Shown: piece after piece, positions 34,616 to 44,298 of the stretch
How positions within the stretch are numbered: the first letter of the stretch is position 1
How the letters are laid out: every line of letters starts with the position of its first letter
From: Streptomyces sp. NBC_00162
GTDB taxonomy: Bacteria > Actinomycetota > Actinomycetes > Streptomycetales > Streptomycetaceae
Assembly: GCF_024611995.1 (NCBI RefSeq)
Contig: NZ_CP102509.1
Location: 744,001 to 808,000 of the forward strand
Direction: 5' to 3'
DNA: 64,000 nucleotides
The notes under the pieces: generated by a model
What the model was told of the DNA's origin: nothing
The model's database searches: none
Seen by the model: only the letters and a program-made list of their open reading frames with translations
Made by a program: the position numbers and the translations under genes

Positions 34616-35977
34616 ATGAAATCGGGGGAAAAGACCGCCACAGACGCCGCCCCGGCCGCCACCACCCGGCACCGGTACGCCTTCGCCTTGCTCGGCGGCG
34701 TCCAGACCGTGCTGATCTTCACGCTCGCCGCGATTAACGTGCCGCTGCCACGCATCGGGCGTGAATTCGACCTGCCACGCGCCGACTTGATCCTGCTCAG
34801 CGCCGCCTACGGACTGACCTTCGCCGGGCTGCTGCTCTTCGGTGGACGCCTCGCCGACCGCTACGGTGGGCGGCGCGCCCTCACTGCAGGCCTCGCCCTC
34901 TTCGCCGGCGCCTCGGCCGCTGCCCCGCTCGCCCCCGGTATCGGGGCGCTGCTCGCGGCGCGCTTCGCACAGGGTGCGGGAGCGGCTCTGGTCGCACCGG
35001 CCGCCATGGCGGTACTGCGCGCCGCCTTACCCTCTTCAGCTGCGTACGGCAGGGCGATGGCCACCTGGGGCGGGCTGTCAGTGCTCGGCGCGACTGCGGG
35101 CAATCTCCTGTCCGGCGTCATCTCGTCGCTGCTGTCCTGGCGTTGGACCTTCGCCGTACCACTCGCGGTGGCCCTCGTGGCCCTCGCCCTCACGCCCCGG
35201 CTGCTGCCGGACACCGCCCCAAACCGGGGCAGAACCCTCGACCTGCCGGGTGCTCTGCTCGCCACCGCCGGGATCACCCTCGCCAGTTACGGGCTCGTCG
35301 TCACCGACGCCCAACCCTGGTCCTCGGCCGGCGTGGTCGTGCCGCTGGTCGGCGGAACCGCGCTGCTGGCCGCGTTCTGGTACGCCGAGCGCCGGGCCCG
35401 CGACCCGCTGCTGCCACCCGGCTTCCTGCTCGACCGCCGGCGGGCCCTCGCTCTCACTGCCATCGCGATGAGCGCCTGCGGAACCGCTATGACCTTCGTG
35501 GTTCTCTCGCTCCACCTCCAGCAGGCGCGCGACTGGTCACAGTTGCAGACTTCGGCCGCCTTCGTGCCGTTCGCCGTCACGCTGATCGCCTCGGGCCGCG
35601 CGGCAGGTGCGCTCATCGGCCGGTACGGTGCCCGAGCCGTCACGGCCGCCGGGCTCGCCACGGGCGCGGCCGGGCTCGCCGTCCTCGCGTTCACCGGGCT
35701 TGATGCGCACACCGGGTACGCGTATGGACTGCTGCCGGGCCTCGTGCTGCTGCCGGCCGGCACCGCGGCCTCCTTCGCGGGAGCCGCCGTGCTCGCCACC
35801 GAAGGTGTACCGCAACAGCAGACCGGGCTCGCGGGTGGCGTGCTGAACACCGCGATGGAGTTCGGCCCGACCGTCCTCTTCGCCGTCCTGCTCACGCTCG
35901 GCAGCGACGCCTTGTCCCTGGCCGCGACCGGGGCCGCCCTCGCCGTCGTCGCCCTCCTGAACCACCGCACCAAGTAA
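34616..35977 (+). CDS. MFS transporter, DHA2-type drug exporter
   Basis: 453 residues from ATG 34616, with GAGGGAA upstream. About 12-14 membrane segments are visible. The MFS motif A region is GGRLADRYGGRRAL, and the motif C-like stretch VLGATAGNLLSGVI marks an antiporter. Likely exports a small toxic compound with proton exchange. It stands 80 bp after the TetR gene and 25 bp before a short-chain dehydrogenase, a common detoxification trio. Confidence 0.85.
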   Translation: MKSGEKTATDAAPAATTRHRYAFALLGGVQTVLIFTLAAINVPLPRIGREFDLPRADLILLSAAYGLTFAGLLLFGGRLADRYGGRRALTAGLALFAGASAAAPLAPGIGALLAARFAQGAGAALVAPAAMAVLRAALPSSAAYGRAMATWGGLSVLGATAGNLLSGVISSLLSWRWTFAVPLAVALVALALTPRLLPDTAPNRGRTLDLPGALLATAGITLASYGLVVTDAQPWSSAGVVVPLVGGTALLAAFWYAERRARDPLLPPGFLLDRRRALALTAIAMSACGTAMTFVVLSLHLQQARDWSQLQTSAAFVPFAVTLIASGRAAGALIGRYGARAVTAAGLATGAAGLAVLAFTGLDAHTGYAYGLLPGLVLLPAGTAASFAGAAVLATEGVPQQQTGLAGGVLNTAMEFGPTVLFAVLLTLGSDALSLAATGAALAVVALLNHRTK

Positions 35978-36002
35978 TCCATCACTCAAGGGAGTCACCG
36001 AA

Positions 36003-36761
36003 ATGAACCGCTTCACCGGCAAGACCGTCCTCGTCACCGGCGCGGGCTCCGGCCTCGGCCGCGCGATCGCGCTCGCCTTCGCAGCCGAAGGAGCATCCGT
36101 GGTCGCCGCGGGACGCACCGCGGCCACCCTGGACGAGACGGCCGGCCTCATCGAGGCCGCCGGCGGCACGGCCGCCGCCGTCACAGCCGATGTCACCGAC
36201 TCCGGCCAGCTCCAGAACCTCGTACGCGAGAGCGTCACCCGCTTCGGCTCACTCGACATCGCGGTCAACAACGCCGGGATACTCCGCGGCACCGTACCCG
36301 TCGGCGAGGTGAGCGAGGAGGACTGGGACGCGGTACTGCGGACCAATGTCACCGGCGTCTGGCTGGCGATGAAGCACGAGATCGCCCACATGAAGGCGAA
36401 CGGCGGCGGCACCATCGTCAACATCTCCTCCAACCTGGGCGCACACATGCGGATCCCGAACGCCGCCGCATACATCACCTCAAAGGCAGCGGTCTCCGCC
36501 CTGACCCGCGCCGCCGCTCTCGACCACATCCACCAGGGCATCCGCATCAACGCGGTCAGCCCTGGCGCCTCCGCCGCTCCCATGTCGCTGCGGGCCGGCG
36601 AGACCGAGGCCGACCGTGCCGAGCGCGTGAAGACGGAGAACCCGCTCGGCCGGGTAGCGGAGGCCGGGGAAGTGGCGGCCGCAGTGCTGTACCTCGCCTC
36701 GCCCGAAGCCGGCGCAGTGGTCGGCACCGACCTGGTGGTCGACAGCGGGTCATCGGCCTGA
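36003..36761 (+). CDS. Short-chain dehydrogenase/reductase
   Basis: 252 residues from ATG 36003, with AAGGGAG upstream. Classical SDR: nucleotide-binding TGAGSGLG near residue 12, NNAG, catalytic Ser in VNISSNLG and the YxxxK pair (AAYITSKAAV). The C-terminal TDLVVDSGSS is the usual end. NAD(P)-dependent alcohol/ketone oxidoreductase of unknown substrate. Third gene of the TetR-MFS-SDR group. Confidence 0.88.
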   Translation: MNRFTGKTVLVTGAGSGLGRAIALAFAAEGASVVAAGRTAATLDETAGLIEAAGGTAAAVTADVTDSGQLQNLVRESVTRFGSLDIAVNNAGILRGTVPVGEVSEEDWDAVLRTNVTGVWLAMKHEIAHMKANGGGTIVNISSNLGAHMRIPNAAAYITSKAAVSALTRAAALDHIHQGIRINAVSPGASAAPMSLRAGETEADRAERVKTENPLGRVAEAGEVAAAVLYLASPEAGAVVGTDLVVDSGSSA

Positions 36762-36847
36762 CGGTTCTCAGGCGGGGCCACGTACGCGCTCATCAGCCAC
36801 CCGACGGACGCACGCTCTCGGCGTCCCGAGGTCTCCATCCCGGCGAG

Positions 36848-37581
36848 TCAAGCGCCGCGGTCGGCGGCCATGGTCGGGAGCGGCCACCAACTGGCGGGGA
36901 CGTTGCGCATGACCAGGGCGCAGTCCAGGGTTGCGCTCCCTGGCGGGAACCGGTCCAGGTCGTCGAAGAAGGACGACGCGGCGGAGCGAACCCGGCCGGC
37001 TTCCACGTGCCAGGCGTCGGTGTGCAGTTCCATGCCGTCCAGGTGGCGGCCGGACCTGGTGGCCGAGTACCCCTTCGCCCCGCCTTGAAAAAGCGGGAAG
37101 CCTCGGCGAGATCGGCGAAGAGCTCGCTGCCCCGCAGCTCGTCGGACGGCTCGACGGTGACGTCCACCCGGGTGTCGCCGTCCCGCGTCGCGAAGGCGAC
37201 ACGCACCTGGTCGGGTGTCTCGTGCACCTCGAAATCGGCGCGGCCGTGTTCGCCGGGGAAGACGCGGCCTCCGGCCCAGACGTTGAGCCGCGAGGCGGTA
37301 TCGCGACGCGGGATGTAGACGCCGGTCTCGACGCCGTCCGGTCCGTCCCATTCGACGGCGATCCGATGCGCCGCGTTCTCGCTCCGCAGCCCGAACGCCC
37401 TGGGGGCCCCGACCGGCCGGACACTTCCCAGCCGCAGCAGGCAGATGCCCGCAACTGCATGGCCGTGCACCAGTTGCGGGCGCAGCGGCTCGGGAAGCAG
37501 GCGTACTGCGGCGTCCGGGGCGACCCGGTAGTTCACCAGCAACCGTCGTTCAACGACGCTGGACAGGCGCGGTTGCCTCAT
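36848..37581 (-). pseudogene. DUF2071 family protein, split by a one-base frameshift
   Basis: The N-terminal frame (ATG 37581) reads RRLLVNYRVAPDAAVRLLP and continues to ASRFFKAG; the C-terminal frame continues AKGYSATRSGRHLDGMELHT and DCALVMRNVPASWWPLP to 36848. Adding one base to the CCCC run at 37078-37081 (GGGG on the coding strand) joins them into about 244 residues, a usual DUF2071 length. Its ATG overlaps the ArsR stop. Function of DUF2071 is unknown; pairing with ArsR regulators is common. Confidence 0.75.
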
Positions 37582-37910
37582 GATCCCTCACTCTGCGCCC
37601 CGGGGCGCCATTTGGTGTGGCGCAGGACGATCTGCTCGGGGCAGACGGCGCTGAGAAACCGACCGATGCAGGTCGCGAGGCGATCCTCGGCCAGTGTGTA
37701 GAGGATCCGGTTGCCGTCCCGGCGCTCGGTGACCAGTCCCGCTCCCTTGAGCACGCCGAGATGCCGTGAAATGGACGGCGCGCTGATCGCGAACCTGCTC
37801 GCGATCTCGCCTGCCGCCAGCTCCACACCTCTGAGGTCCTCAAGGATCTGGCGCCTCGTCGGATCAGCGAGCGCACGAAAGGCCCCTGCCTCGTCCTGGG
37901 TTTCTGTCAT
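37578..37910 (-). CDS. ArsR-family regulator
   Basis: 110 residues from ATG 37910. The winged helix-turn-helix is complete: FRALADPTRRQILEDLRG, then FAISAPSISRHLGVLKGAGL and ERRDGNRILYTL. There is no classic ELCVCD metal motif, so it may not sense metal. A long operator overlaps its start codon. Cotranscribed with DUF2071 by ATGA overlap. Confidence 0.88.
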   Translation of the reverse strand: MTETQDEAGAFRALADPTRRQILEDLRGVELAAGEIASRFAISAPSISRHLGVLKGAGLVTERRDGNRILYTLAEDRLATCIGRFLSAVCPEQIVLRHTKWRPGAQSEGS

Positions 37911-37947
37911 GTTAGATATTTAGCACATTAGCTAAACATCTAACATG
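37908..37947. promoter_or_regulatory. Long inverted-repeat operator of the ArsR gene
   Basis: CATGTTAGATATTTAGC (37908-37924), a 6-nt spacer, then GCTAAACATCTAACATG (37931-37947): 16 of 17 positions pair. The left arm includes the ArsR start codon. AT-rich in a GC-rich region, so it doubles as promoter; binding would block the gene's own transcription. Confidence 0.85.
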
Positions 37948-37952
37948 GGTTC

Positions 37953-37980
37953 GGGGTCGTCACCGGTCGGTGACGACCCC
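37953..37980. terminator. Terminator of the antiporter gene
   Basis: GGGGTCGTCACCG and CGGTGACGACCCC pair around a minimal loop. It lies 30 bp after the stop of the antiporter gene and directly beyond the ArsR operator. Confidence 0.75.
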
Positions 37981-38009
37981 GCTCCGGGCGCTCCTGAGCC
38001 AGCCGACGT

Positions 38010-39299
38010 CTAGACGCTCGTGCGTACCGCTTCTGCCGTGCGATCGGACGCCTCGGGTGCCGCGGATGCCGCGGATGCCTTGGGCAGGTCGTCGGCCGTC
38101 GGCCGGCCGAGGAGCCAGCTCAGCAGCGGGCCCGCCATCGCGGTCGTGACCACGGCCATGACGACCATGAGCGAGTAGAGGCTCTGGTCGAGGAAGCCCA
38201 GTTGCAGACCCACGTTGAGGACGATGAGCTCGGTCAGGCCGCGGGTGTTCATCAGCGCGGCGAGCGCAGCCGACTGCCGCACCGGCATCCGGTTCAGCCG
38301 GGCGGCGGCGAACGCGCCCGTGAACTTGCCGCCGACGGCCACCAGGAGGATCAGCGCCAGGACGCCCAGCCCGCCCATGTCCAGACCCGAGAGGTCGACC
38401 TTGAGGCCGGCGACGAGGAAGAACACCGGGAGCAGCAGCGTGCCGTTCATCTCCCCGAGGCGGTCGTGCACCTCGGAGCGGAGCCGCTCGGTACCGGTGC
38501 GCGGGAGGACCACGCCGAAGAGGAACGCGCCGAAGATGTAGTGCAGACCCACCCACTCGGTGACGGCAGCGGACAGCAGCAGCCCCGCGACGACGCACGC
38601 GAACACGGTCGGGGTGAGCCGGAGTGCGGGCCGGCGGGCCGCGTAGCGCTTCAGCAGGGGCCGCAGGACGAAGAGCATGCCCAGCAGGTACGGGATGGCG
38701 AGCAGGATGCGCCACTGGTCCGAGCCGGCCGAGCCGGTCATGGCGACGACGCCGGCGAGCACCGTCCACGCGAGCACGTCGTCGATGGAGGCGCAGGCCA
38801 GAGCCACCACGCCCAGCGGGGTACGCGTCATCTTCCGGTCGGTGAGGATGCGGGCCAGCACCGGGAACGCCGTGATCGACATGGCGATGCCCATGAACAG
38901 CATGAACGCTGTCTGGTCGCCGGTGCCGTACTCGTCCATCAGATAGAGCGCCAGGACCATGCCGAGGCCGAAGGGCACCAGGATGGAGCTGAACGAGACG
39001 GTGGCGGCAAGGCTGCCGCTGCCGCGTATCAGCTTGGCGTCCCATTCCAGGCCGATGATGAACATGAAGACCGCGACGCCGACCGCGGCCAGAGCGCCCA
39101 GCAGGGGCCGGATGGATACGGGGAAGAGGGCGTCGGAGATCGCCCCGTGAAACAGGGTCGGTCCCAGAGCGATGCCGGCAAGGACCTCACCGATTACCGC
39201 CGGCTGGCCGAGTCGCCGGGCCAGCGCGCCGAGTACGCGTGCCAGGATCACGATGGCGGCGAGGCCGAGGAGGAGTGACGTGGTCTGATGCGTGGTCAT
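38010..39299 (-). CDS. CPA2-family cation/proton antiporter
   Basis: 429 residues from ATG 39299. About 12-13 membrane segments. The family marker loops are visible: GQPAVIGEVLAGIALGPTL near the N-terminus, the conserved ACASIDDVLAW with paired Asp in the ion-binding helix, and MNTRGLTELIVLN near the C-terminal core. No cytoplasmic TrkA-N domain, so it is the short form found with stress genes and antibiotic clusters. Probably exchanges Na+ or K+ for protons. Confidence 0.88.
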   Translation of the reverse strand: MTTHQTTSLLLGLAAIVILARVLGALARRLGQPAVIGEVLAGIALGPTLFHGAISDALFPVSIRPLLGALAAVGVAVFMFIIGLEWDAKLIRGSGSLAATVSFSSILVPFGLGMVLALYLMDEYGTGDQTAFMLFMGIAMSITAFPVLARILTDRKMTRTPLGVVALACASIDDVLAWTVLAGVVAMTGSAGSDQWRILLAIPYLLGMLFVLRPLLKRYAARRPALRLTPTVFACVVAGLLLSAAVTEWVGLHYIFGAFLFGVVLPRTGTERLRSEVHDRLGEMNGTLLLPVFFLVAGLKVDLSGLDMGGLGVLALILLVAVGGKFTGAFAAARLNRMPVRQSAALAALMNTRGLTELIVLNVGLQLGFLDQSLYSLMVVMAVVTTAMAGPLLSWLLGRPTADDLPKASAASAAPEASDRTAEAVRTSV

Positions 39300-39570
39300 A
39301 TGGTCCGTTTCCGTAAGTCCGGGTCTGTCCTGTGACCCCGTGTGGGCAGCGCGGGCGGGTGGTCAGGTGCCCGGTGACCGCGTCGGGCGATCATCGGGTT
39401 CCGGTCGAGGTACCTGAAGGGGGCAGCAGTTTCACGGGGCTGCGCGACGACTGTGCCCCCTCACGAAAGAGTCGTGGTGCAGTACCGCCGGAGGTTCGGG
39501 CAGGACGGCAGCGTCGACTGCTACGGCAGGTGAGCCGGCTTTCAGGATGTCGTGCTCGGGATGGGTGGTG

Positions 39571-42500
39571 TCATGCGGCGGGGCAGGGTGGGTTGAAGTC
39601 GACCGCCGTGAAGTGCAGTGCCCATTGGGCTCTGGTGATCCGGGGGTACGCGCTGTCGCAGATGCGGGCGGCGACCCTGTCCAGGCCGGTGTCCCACAGC
39701 CGGATCGTGAAGTCGTTGCCTCCGGTGGCCAGGGTGTTGCCGTCCGGGCTGAATGCCACGGCCGGTACAGGGTTCGAGTGGCCGGTGAGGACAGCGGGAG
39801 TGGCCGCACCGCTCACGTCCCACAGCAGGGCCTTGCTGTCCCCGGCGCCGGCCGCCAGCCGGCGGCCGTCCGCGTCGAAGATCAGCGTGTAGAGCCAGGA
39901 GCCGGACGCCGGTAGGTGCGTCACCTTCCCTCGCCGGCCGATGTCGTTGACGTCAATCAGCCAGACCGTCTTGTCCGTTCGGTGGAAGGCGGCCAGTCTC
40001 CGGTTGTCGGGGCTGAACACGCCGCCGGTCAGAGGGTCGGACCGGAACGGGGACGGCAGTTCCCGGGGGCTGCGCGGATCGCTGATGTCCCAGAACCGCA
40101 GCGAACCGGACTCGCCTGTGCTCGTCACCAGCGTGCGGCCGTCCGGCCGGAACGAGGCCATCGTGACGTGCGGCCCGTCCTCGGCGATCCGGCTCAGTGG
40201 CCGGGGATGGCCGGGATCGGTCAGGTCCCACAGCCCGGCCGTACCTTGTGCCCAGACGGCCAGTAGGTGGCCGCCCGGGCCGAAACCGGCGCCGCCGACT
40301 TCGCCGGCATCGGGGGTGAAGACCGATGCCAGCCGCGGCCTGCGTGGATCGGTCACGTCCCAGACGCGGACGGTGGCATCCTCGCTCGCGGTGACGAGGG
40401 TGCGTCCGTCCGGACTGAACGCCACGGACCGGACGAACTTGGTGTGCCCGTGCAGGACCGACAGCGGCCACAGGGCCCGGCCGCCGGTGACCTGCCACAG
40501 CCGTGCGGTGCCGTCCCAGCTGGCGCTGGCGAGCAGGTGGCCGCCGGGGCCGAACGCCAGGGACGTGACCACGTCGTCGTGGGTCGCGAGCGACAGATCC
40601 CGCAGGTCCAGGAGCCGGTCGGAGTTGGCGAGCATGCGGCCGTCCGGGCTGAACGCGGCTTGGTAGAACCCGCCCTGAACCATGCTGATCCGCTTCGGCT
40701 TTGCCGGGGCGGCGACATCCCAGAACAGGGTGGACCCGCCCACCGAGACGAGCGTGCTGCCGTCCGGACTGAATGCCACCGACCAGACGATCGCGGGATG
40801 CCCCAGCAGGACAGCAGGTGGCTGCGTTCGCGGGCTGCTGGAGATGTCCCAGACCCGTGCGGTGCGGTCCCAGCTCCCGGTCGCCACGGTCCGGCCGTCA
40901 GGGCTGAAGGCGGCTGAGGTAACCGTGTCCGTGTGTCCGCGCAGAACCTCGAGGAGGAGCGGATTCGCGGGGTCGACGACATCCCACAGTCTGGCGGTGG
41001 TGTCGCCGGTCGTCGCCAGCGTGCGGCCGTCCGGGCTGAACGTCACCGAGGTGACCGTGCCGGTGTGGCCCGGCAAGCTGGCCAGCAGCCGCGGGTGGCG
41101 GGGATCGTTCACGTTCCACAGCCGCGCCGCGCCGTCGGTGTGGCCTGTGGCCATGACGCCGCCGGGCTGGTACGCCACCCACGTCGGCGCGGACCGCTGA
41201 TCGGGCAGCGTGCTCAGCTCGGCGGGCGCACGCCGGTTCGCCACGTCCCACAGCCGCACCGATCGTTCGCTCGCCGTGGCCAGGACACGGCCGCCCTCCC
41301 CGAACGCCACCGACATCAGCCGCTCCGGCTGATTCAAGACGGCCAGCTGTACAGGGTGGTGGGCGTCCCCGATGTCCCACAGCCGGACTGTGCGGTCCCA
41401 ACTCGCGGTGGCCAGGACCGTGCCCTTCGGGTCGAAGGAGATCGAGACCACGTCGGAGGTGTGGCCGGTGAGCCGGCTCGAGTACGGCGTCGCGAACGCG
41501 CTCATGAGCTGGTCGCGGACGTCGCCGGTGGCTGCCAGACGGTACGCGGCCAGGTTCAGCTGCGCGGAGAGCGCGGGGTCTTGCTGCCGCACCTCGGCCG
41601 CGTCCGCGGCGGCCTTCCGCGCAATGGCCACGTTGCGCTGCTGAATGGCCGAGTCGCGCGAGTCGACGGCCAGCCCGCCGGCGGTCGCCGCGATGACCAC
41701 CAGCACGGTGAGCAGCGTGACCAGCTGCCGCAGGCGGACCGTCCGGCGCCTGACCGCCGCCATCTCGCCGGCCTGCGCTTCCTGGCTCGCTCCGAGGAAG
41801 CGCCGTTCCTTGGAGGTCAGCCGGCTGCCGTCCGCGGCGGCCAGGTCCAGCGCCGCGGCCAGGCGGGCACCCCGGTACAAGGCGTGCGGGTCGCGGTCCT
41901 GCACCTCCCAGTCGGCGGTCGCTTCCGTGAGCTGCCGGTGCAAGAGCAGCCGGTCCCGGTCCTCGGTCAGCCAGCCGCGCAGCCTCGGCCAGCACCGGAT
42001 GATCGCCTCGTGGGTGATCTCGACGCACCCCTCGTCCAGCGTCACCAGCCGTTGCCGGGCAAGGGATTCGAGTACGTGGGTGGTGTCGGGGTTCGGGTCC
42101 AGCTCGTTCCTGGTGATCCGGCGCCTGGTGTCCTCGGTACCGTCGCCCAGCGCGGTCAGCCGTAGGAACAGCGATCTGGCGAGGTCTTGCTGCACCGGCG
42201 ACAGCGCCCGGTAGGCGGCCTCAGCGGTGTGTGCGAGCGCGTGCTGGATGCCGCCGGCCGCCAGATACCCGTCCAGTGTCAGGCGGCTGCCGCTGCGGCG
42301 GCGCCAGGTCTCGGCCATCGCGTGCGAGACCAGTGGCAACGCACCTGGCTGCCCGGTCGCGTCCGCGACCACGGCCGCCAGCAACGGGCCGGTCACCGTG
42401 CAGTCGGCGAGCACGGCCGGCCGGGTGATGGCCTCGCGCAGCTCCTGGCTGCTCATCGGACCTACCGCGATCTGCGCTTCGCGCATCGCCTCGACCAGCC

Positions 42501-43347
42501 GGGGGTCCTGGACGCAGTGGCCGTAGAAATCGGCGCGCACGCCGAGTACCACCCGGGTCCGGCTGGTCGTCGCCGTGGTGGCGGCGATCAGCATGGTGAT
42601 GAACGCGTCTCGTTCGTCTCGGTCCCTGCAGAGGGTGAAGACCTCCTCGAACTGGTCGGCCACGATCAGCGCGTCAACGTCCGGTGAGCGGTCGATCACG
42701 GCTTGCCGGATCCGCAGGTGCAGCGCCACCGGATCGTCCCGCAGCTCGGTCATCAGCGCGCCGGGAGTCTCTCCCGTCACCGCGGCCAGGCGGATCGCGC
42801 ACTCCTCCACAGGATGCGGGCCCGGCGTGAACAGCATCACCGGCCACCCCGTTGCCCGCGCGCGGGCAACGAGCCCCGCCCGCAGCAACGAGGATTTCCC
42901 TGATCCGGACGGCCCGAAGACCGCCAGGAACCGGCGGTCACGCACCTTCGCGAGCACCTCGCCGGTCAGCCGCTCGCGCCCGAAGAAGCGGTCGGCGTCT
43001 TCCGGTTGGAACGCCGACAGCCCCGCGTACGGTGTGCTCTGCCGGCTGGTTTCCCCGGGCTCATCGCCTTGTGCGCTCGCGGCGATCTCGGCGGCGACCG
43101 CATGCCATCGGGCTTCCCATTCGCGGCGGTCACCCTGGCACGCCTCGACATACGCGAGCGTGACACCAAGGCTCGGAAACCTGTGCCCGCCCGCGGCGTC
43201 CGACAGTGTCGTGGACGAATAGTGGGCCCTTTTGGCCAGTGCCCGATAAGCCGGCCGTCCCGCCGCCTCGCGGAGTTTACGAAGGTCGGCCGCGAACCGG
43301 GTCAGTGGACCGGTGTCCAGGTCGAGCGGGCGTTCGGGGCGTGGCAT
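39571..43347 (-). CDS. HTH-nSTAND1 NTPase with 14 WD40 repeats
   Basis: 1258 residues from ATG 43347 (GGAAGG upstream). Residues about 10-80 form a helix-turn-helix-like domain (YRALAKRAHYSSTTLSDAAG). The nSTAND1 NTPase follows: FFGRERL, the P-loop GPSGSGKSSLL near residue 150, and DALIVADQFEEVF (Walker B). A helical region with THEAIIRCWPRLR and one membrane-like segment (LVTLLTVLVVIAATAGGL) come next. The C-terminal half has 14 WD40 repeats (for example SVAFSPDGRTLVTASEDATV), enough for two seven-bladed propellers. STAND proteins oligomerise on ligand sensing; no effector domain is fused, so the HTH or a partner must carry the output. Confidence 0.88.
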   Translation of the reverse strand: MPRPERPLDLDTGPLTRFAADLRKLREAAGRPAYRALAKRAHYSSTTLSDAAGGHRFPSLGVTLAYVEACQGDRREWEARWHAVAAEIAASAQGDEPGETSRQSTPYAGLSAFQPEDADRFFGRERLTGEVLAKVRDRRFLAVFGPSGSGKSSLLRAGLVARARATGWPVMLFTPGPHPVEECAIRLAAVTGETPGALMTELRDDPVALHLRIRQAVIDRSPDVDALIVADQFEEVFTLCRDRDERDAFITMLIAATTATTSRTRVVLGVRADFYGHCVQDPRLVEAMREAQIAVGPMSSQELREAITRPAVLADCTVTGPLLAAVVADATGQPGALPLVSHAMAETWRRRSGSRLTLDGYLAAGGIQHALAHTAEAAYRALSPVQQDLARSLFLRLTALGDGTEDTRRRITRNELDPNPDTTHVLESLARQRLVTLDEGCVEITHEAIIRCWPRLRGWLTEDRDRLLLHRQLTEATADWEVQDRDPHALYRGARLAAALDLAAADGSRLTSKERRFLGASQEAQAGEMAAVRRRTVRLRQLVTLLTVLVVIAATAGGLAVDSRDSAIQQRNVAIARKAAADAAEVRQQDPALSAQLNLAAYRLAATGDVRDQLMSAFATPYSSRLTGHTSDVVSISFDPKGTVLATASWDRTVRLWDIGDAHHPVQLAVLNQPERLMSVAFGEGGRVLATASERSVRLWDVANRRAPAELSTLPDQRSAPTWVAYQPGGVMATGHTDGAARLWNVNDPRHPRLLASLPGHTGTVTSVTFSPDGRTLATTGDTTARLWDVVDPANPLLLEVLRGHTDTVTSAAFSPDGRTVATGSWDRTARVWDISSSPRTQPPAVLLGHPAIVWSVAFSPDGSTLVSVGGSTLFWDVAAPAKPKRISMVQGGFYQAAFSPDGRMLANSDRLLDLRDLSLATHDDVVTSLAFGPGGHLLASASWDGTARLWQVTGGRALWPLSVLHGHTKFVRSVAFSPDGRTLVTASEDATVRVWDVTDPRRPRLASVFTPDAGEVGGAGFGPGGHLLAVWAQGTAGLWDLTDPGHPRPLSRIAEDGPHVTMASFRPDGRTLVTSTGESGSLRFWDISDPRSPRELPSPFRSDPLTGGVFSPDNRRLAAFHRTDKTVWLIDVNDIGRRGKVTHLPASGSWLYTLIFDADGRRLAAGAGDSKALLWDVSGAATPAVLTGHSNPVPAVAFSPDGNTLATGGNDFTIRLWDTGLDRVAARICDSAYPRITRAQWALHFTAVDFNPPCPAA

Positions 43348-43494
43348 GGCCTTCCTTTCTGCGCCGTTCCGCAGCCGTGATGGGTGGTGGATGTCCAGCT
43401 GTTGATGTCCGGAATCCACGTTCCGGCGCCGGACATCAACCGGCGGCTAGACATGGGCCAGCGCAACCGCGCAACGGCGATACGAAGGAGAGTC

Positions 43495-43962
43495 ATGAGG
43501 TCTGTGCGACGACTGATGCTGCTGGCGGCGGTCACGGGACTGCTGGCAGGCGGTACCTTGACGGGCGCGCCCGCGTTCGCCGCGGCACCGCTGCTCAAGT
43601 CCAACCTGAACGGAAGGTGCGCCGACATCTTCATGTTCCATCAGGAGAACGGCGCCTCCACCGTGACGTGGGACTGCCACGGCGGCACCAACCAGCAGTG
43701 GTACTGGGACGGTGAGCAGATCCGCTCGAGCATGAACGGAAAGTGTCTGGAGATCTACGGCCCCCATCTGGGTGACCAGGGCTCGGTGAGCATGTGGGAC
43801 TGCAACGGCGGTCTCCACCAGAAGTGGTACCGGAACGGCAACGAGATCCGTAACCGGGTCAACGGAAAGTGCCTCGACATCCTGGCCGGCCGGCCTGACA
43901 TCGGCCAGCTCCTGGTGAGCTGGAGCTGCAACGGCGCGCAGAGCCAGAGCTGGAACTTCTGA
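43495..43962 (+). CDS. Secreted ricin-type beta-trefoil lectin
   Basis: 155 residues from ATG 43495, with GAAGGAG upstream. The signal peptide ends near AFAAAP. The mature part is one ricin B-type trefoil of three units: NGRCADIF...NQQWYW, NGKCLEIY...HQKWYR and NGKCLDIL...SQSWNF, each with the QxW-type end. Binds carbohydrate, probably galactose or xylan, extracellularly. No catalytic domain is attached. Divergent from the STAND gene. Confidence 0.9.
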   Translation: MRSVRRLMLLAAVTGLLAGGTLTGAPAFAAAPLLKSNLNGRCADIFMFHQENGASTVTWDCHGGTNQQWYWDGEQIRSSMNGKCLEIYGPHLGDQGSVSMWDCNGGLHQKWYRNGNEIRNRVNGKCLDILAGRPDIGQLLVSWSCNGAQSQSWNF

Positions 43963-43969
43963 ACGCCGC

Positions 43970-44000
43970 CCCGGCCCGGCACACCGCGTGCCGGGCCGGG
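43970..44000. terminator. Terminator of the lectin gene
   Basis: 13-bp perfect stem CCCGGCCCGGCAC / GTGCCGGGCCGGG with a 5-nt loop, 7 bp after the lectin stop. The remaining gap to 44298 holds nothing I can assign. Confidence 0.85.
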
Positions 44001-44298
44001 TCTCATTCCCGCTCACAGCGAGGCTGCTGAGGATGTCGGCTCGCTCCATGCGAGGAAGGTAGCGGTGGGCGCGAGGACAGAAATCCGGGTCAGGGGCGCA
44101 GTGTCATCCCAACAGGACAAGCCGCGATCATGTTCAGCAGGGTGGACAGCACCGTAGGTTGACCCGTTGTTCGATGTCCGGGCGATCTTCGTGGATCAGC
44201 CCGTCTTGTGCGGTGCTTCGCAAGGCGGGGAAAGACCGCGTGCTCGGTCTGCACACTGCGCTCCGGCGATGAGAGGGATGCAGAAGGCGGGACCGGAT

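Noticed and set aside
38202..39278. 358-residue rightward open frame
   Set aside because: Antisense of the antiporter; composition (H, E, D, R rich) is the usual mirror of membrane-protein codons.
39571..41500. Periodic DNA similarity that could be taken for a repeat array
   Set aside because: It is explained by WD40 protein repeats; unit length varies and there are no identical spacers or repeats as in CRISPR.
40933..42165. 410-residue rightward open frame
   Set aside because: Antisense of the WD40/STAND gene, which has clear domains.
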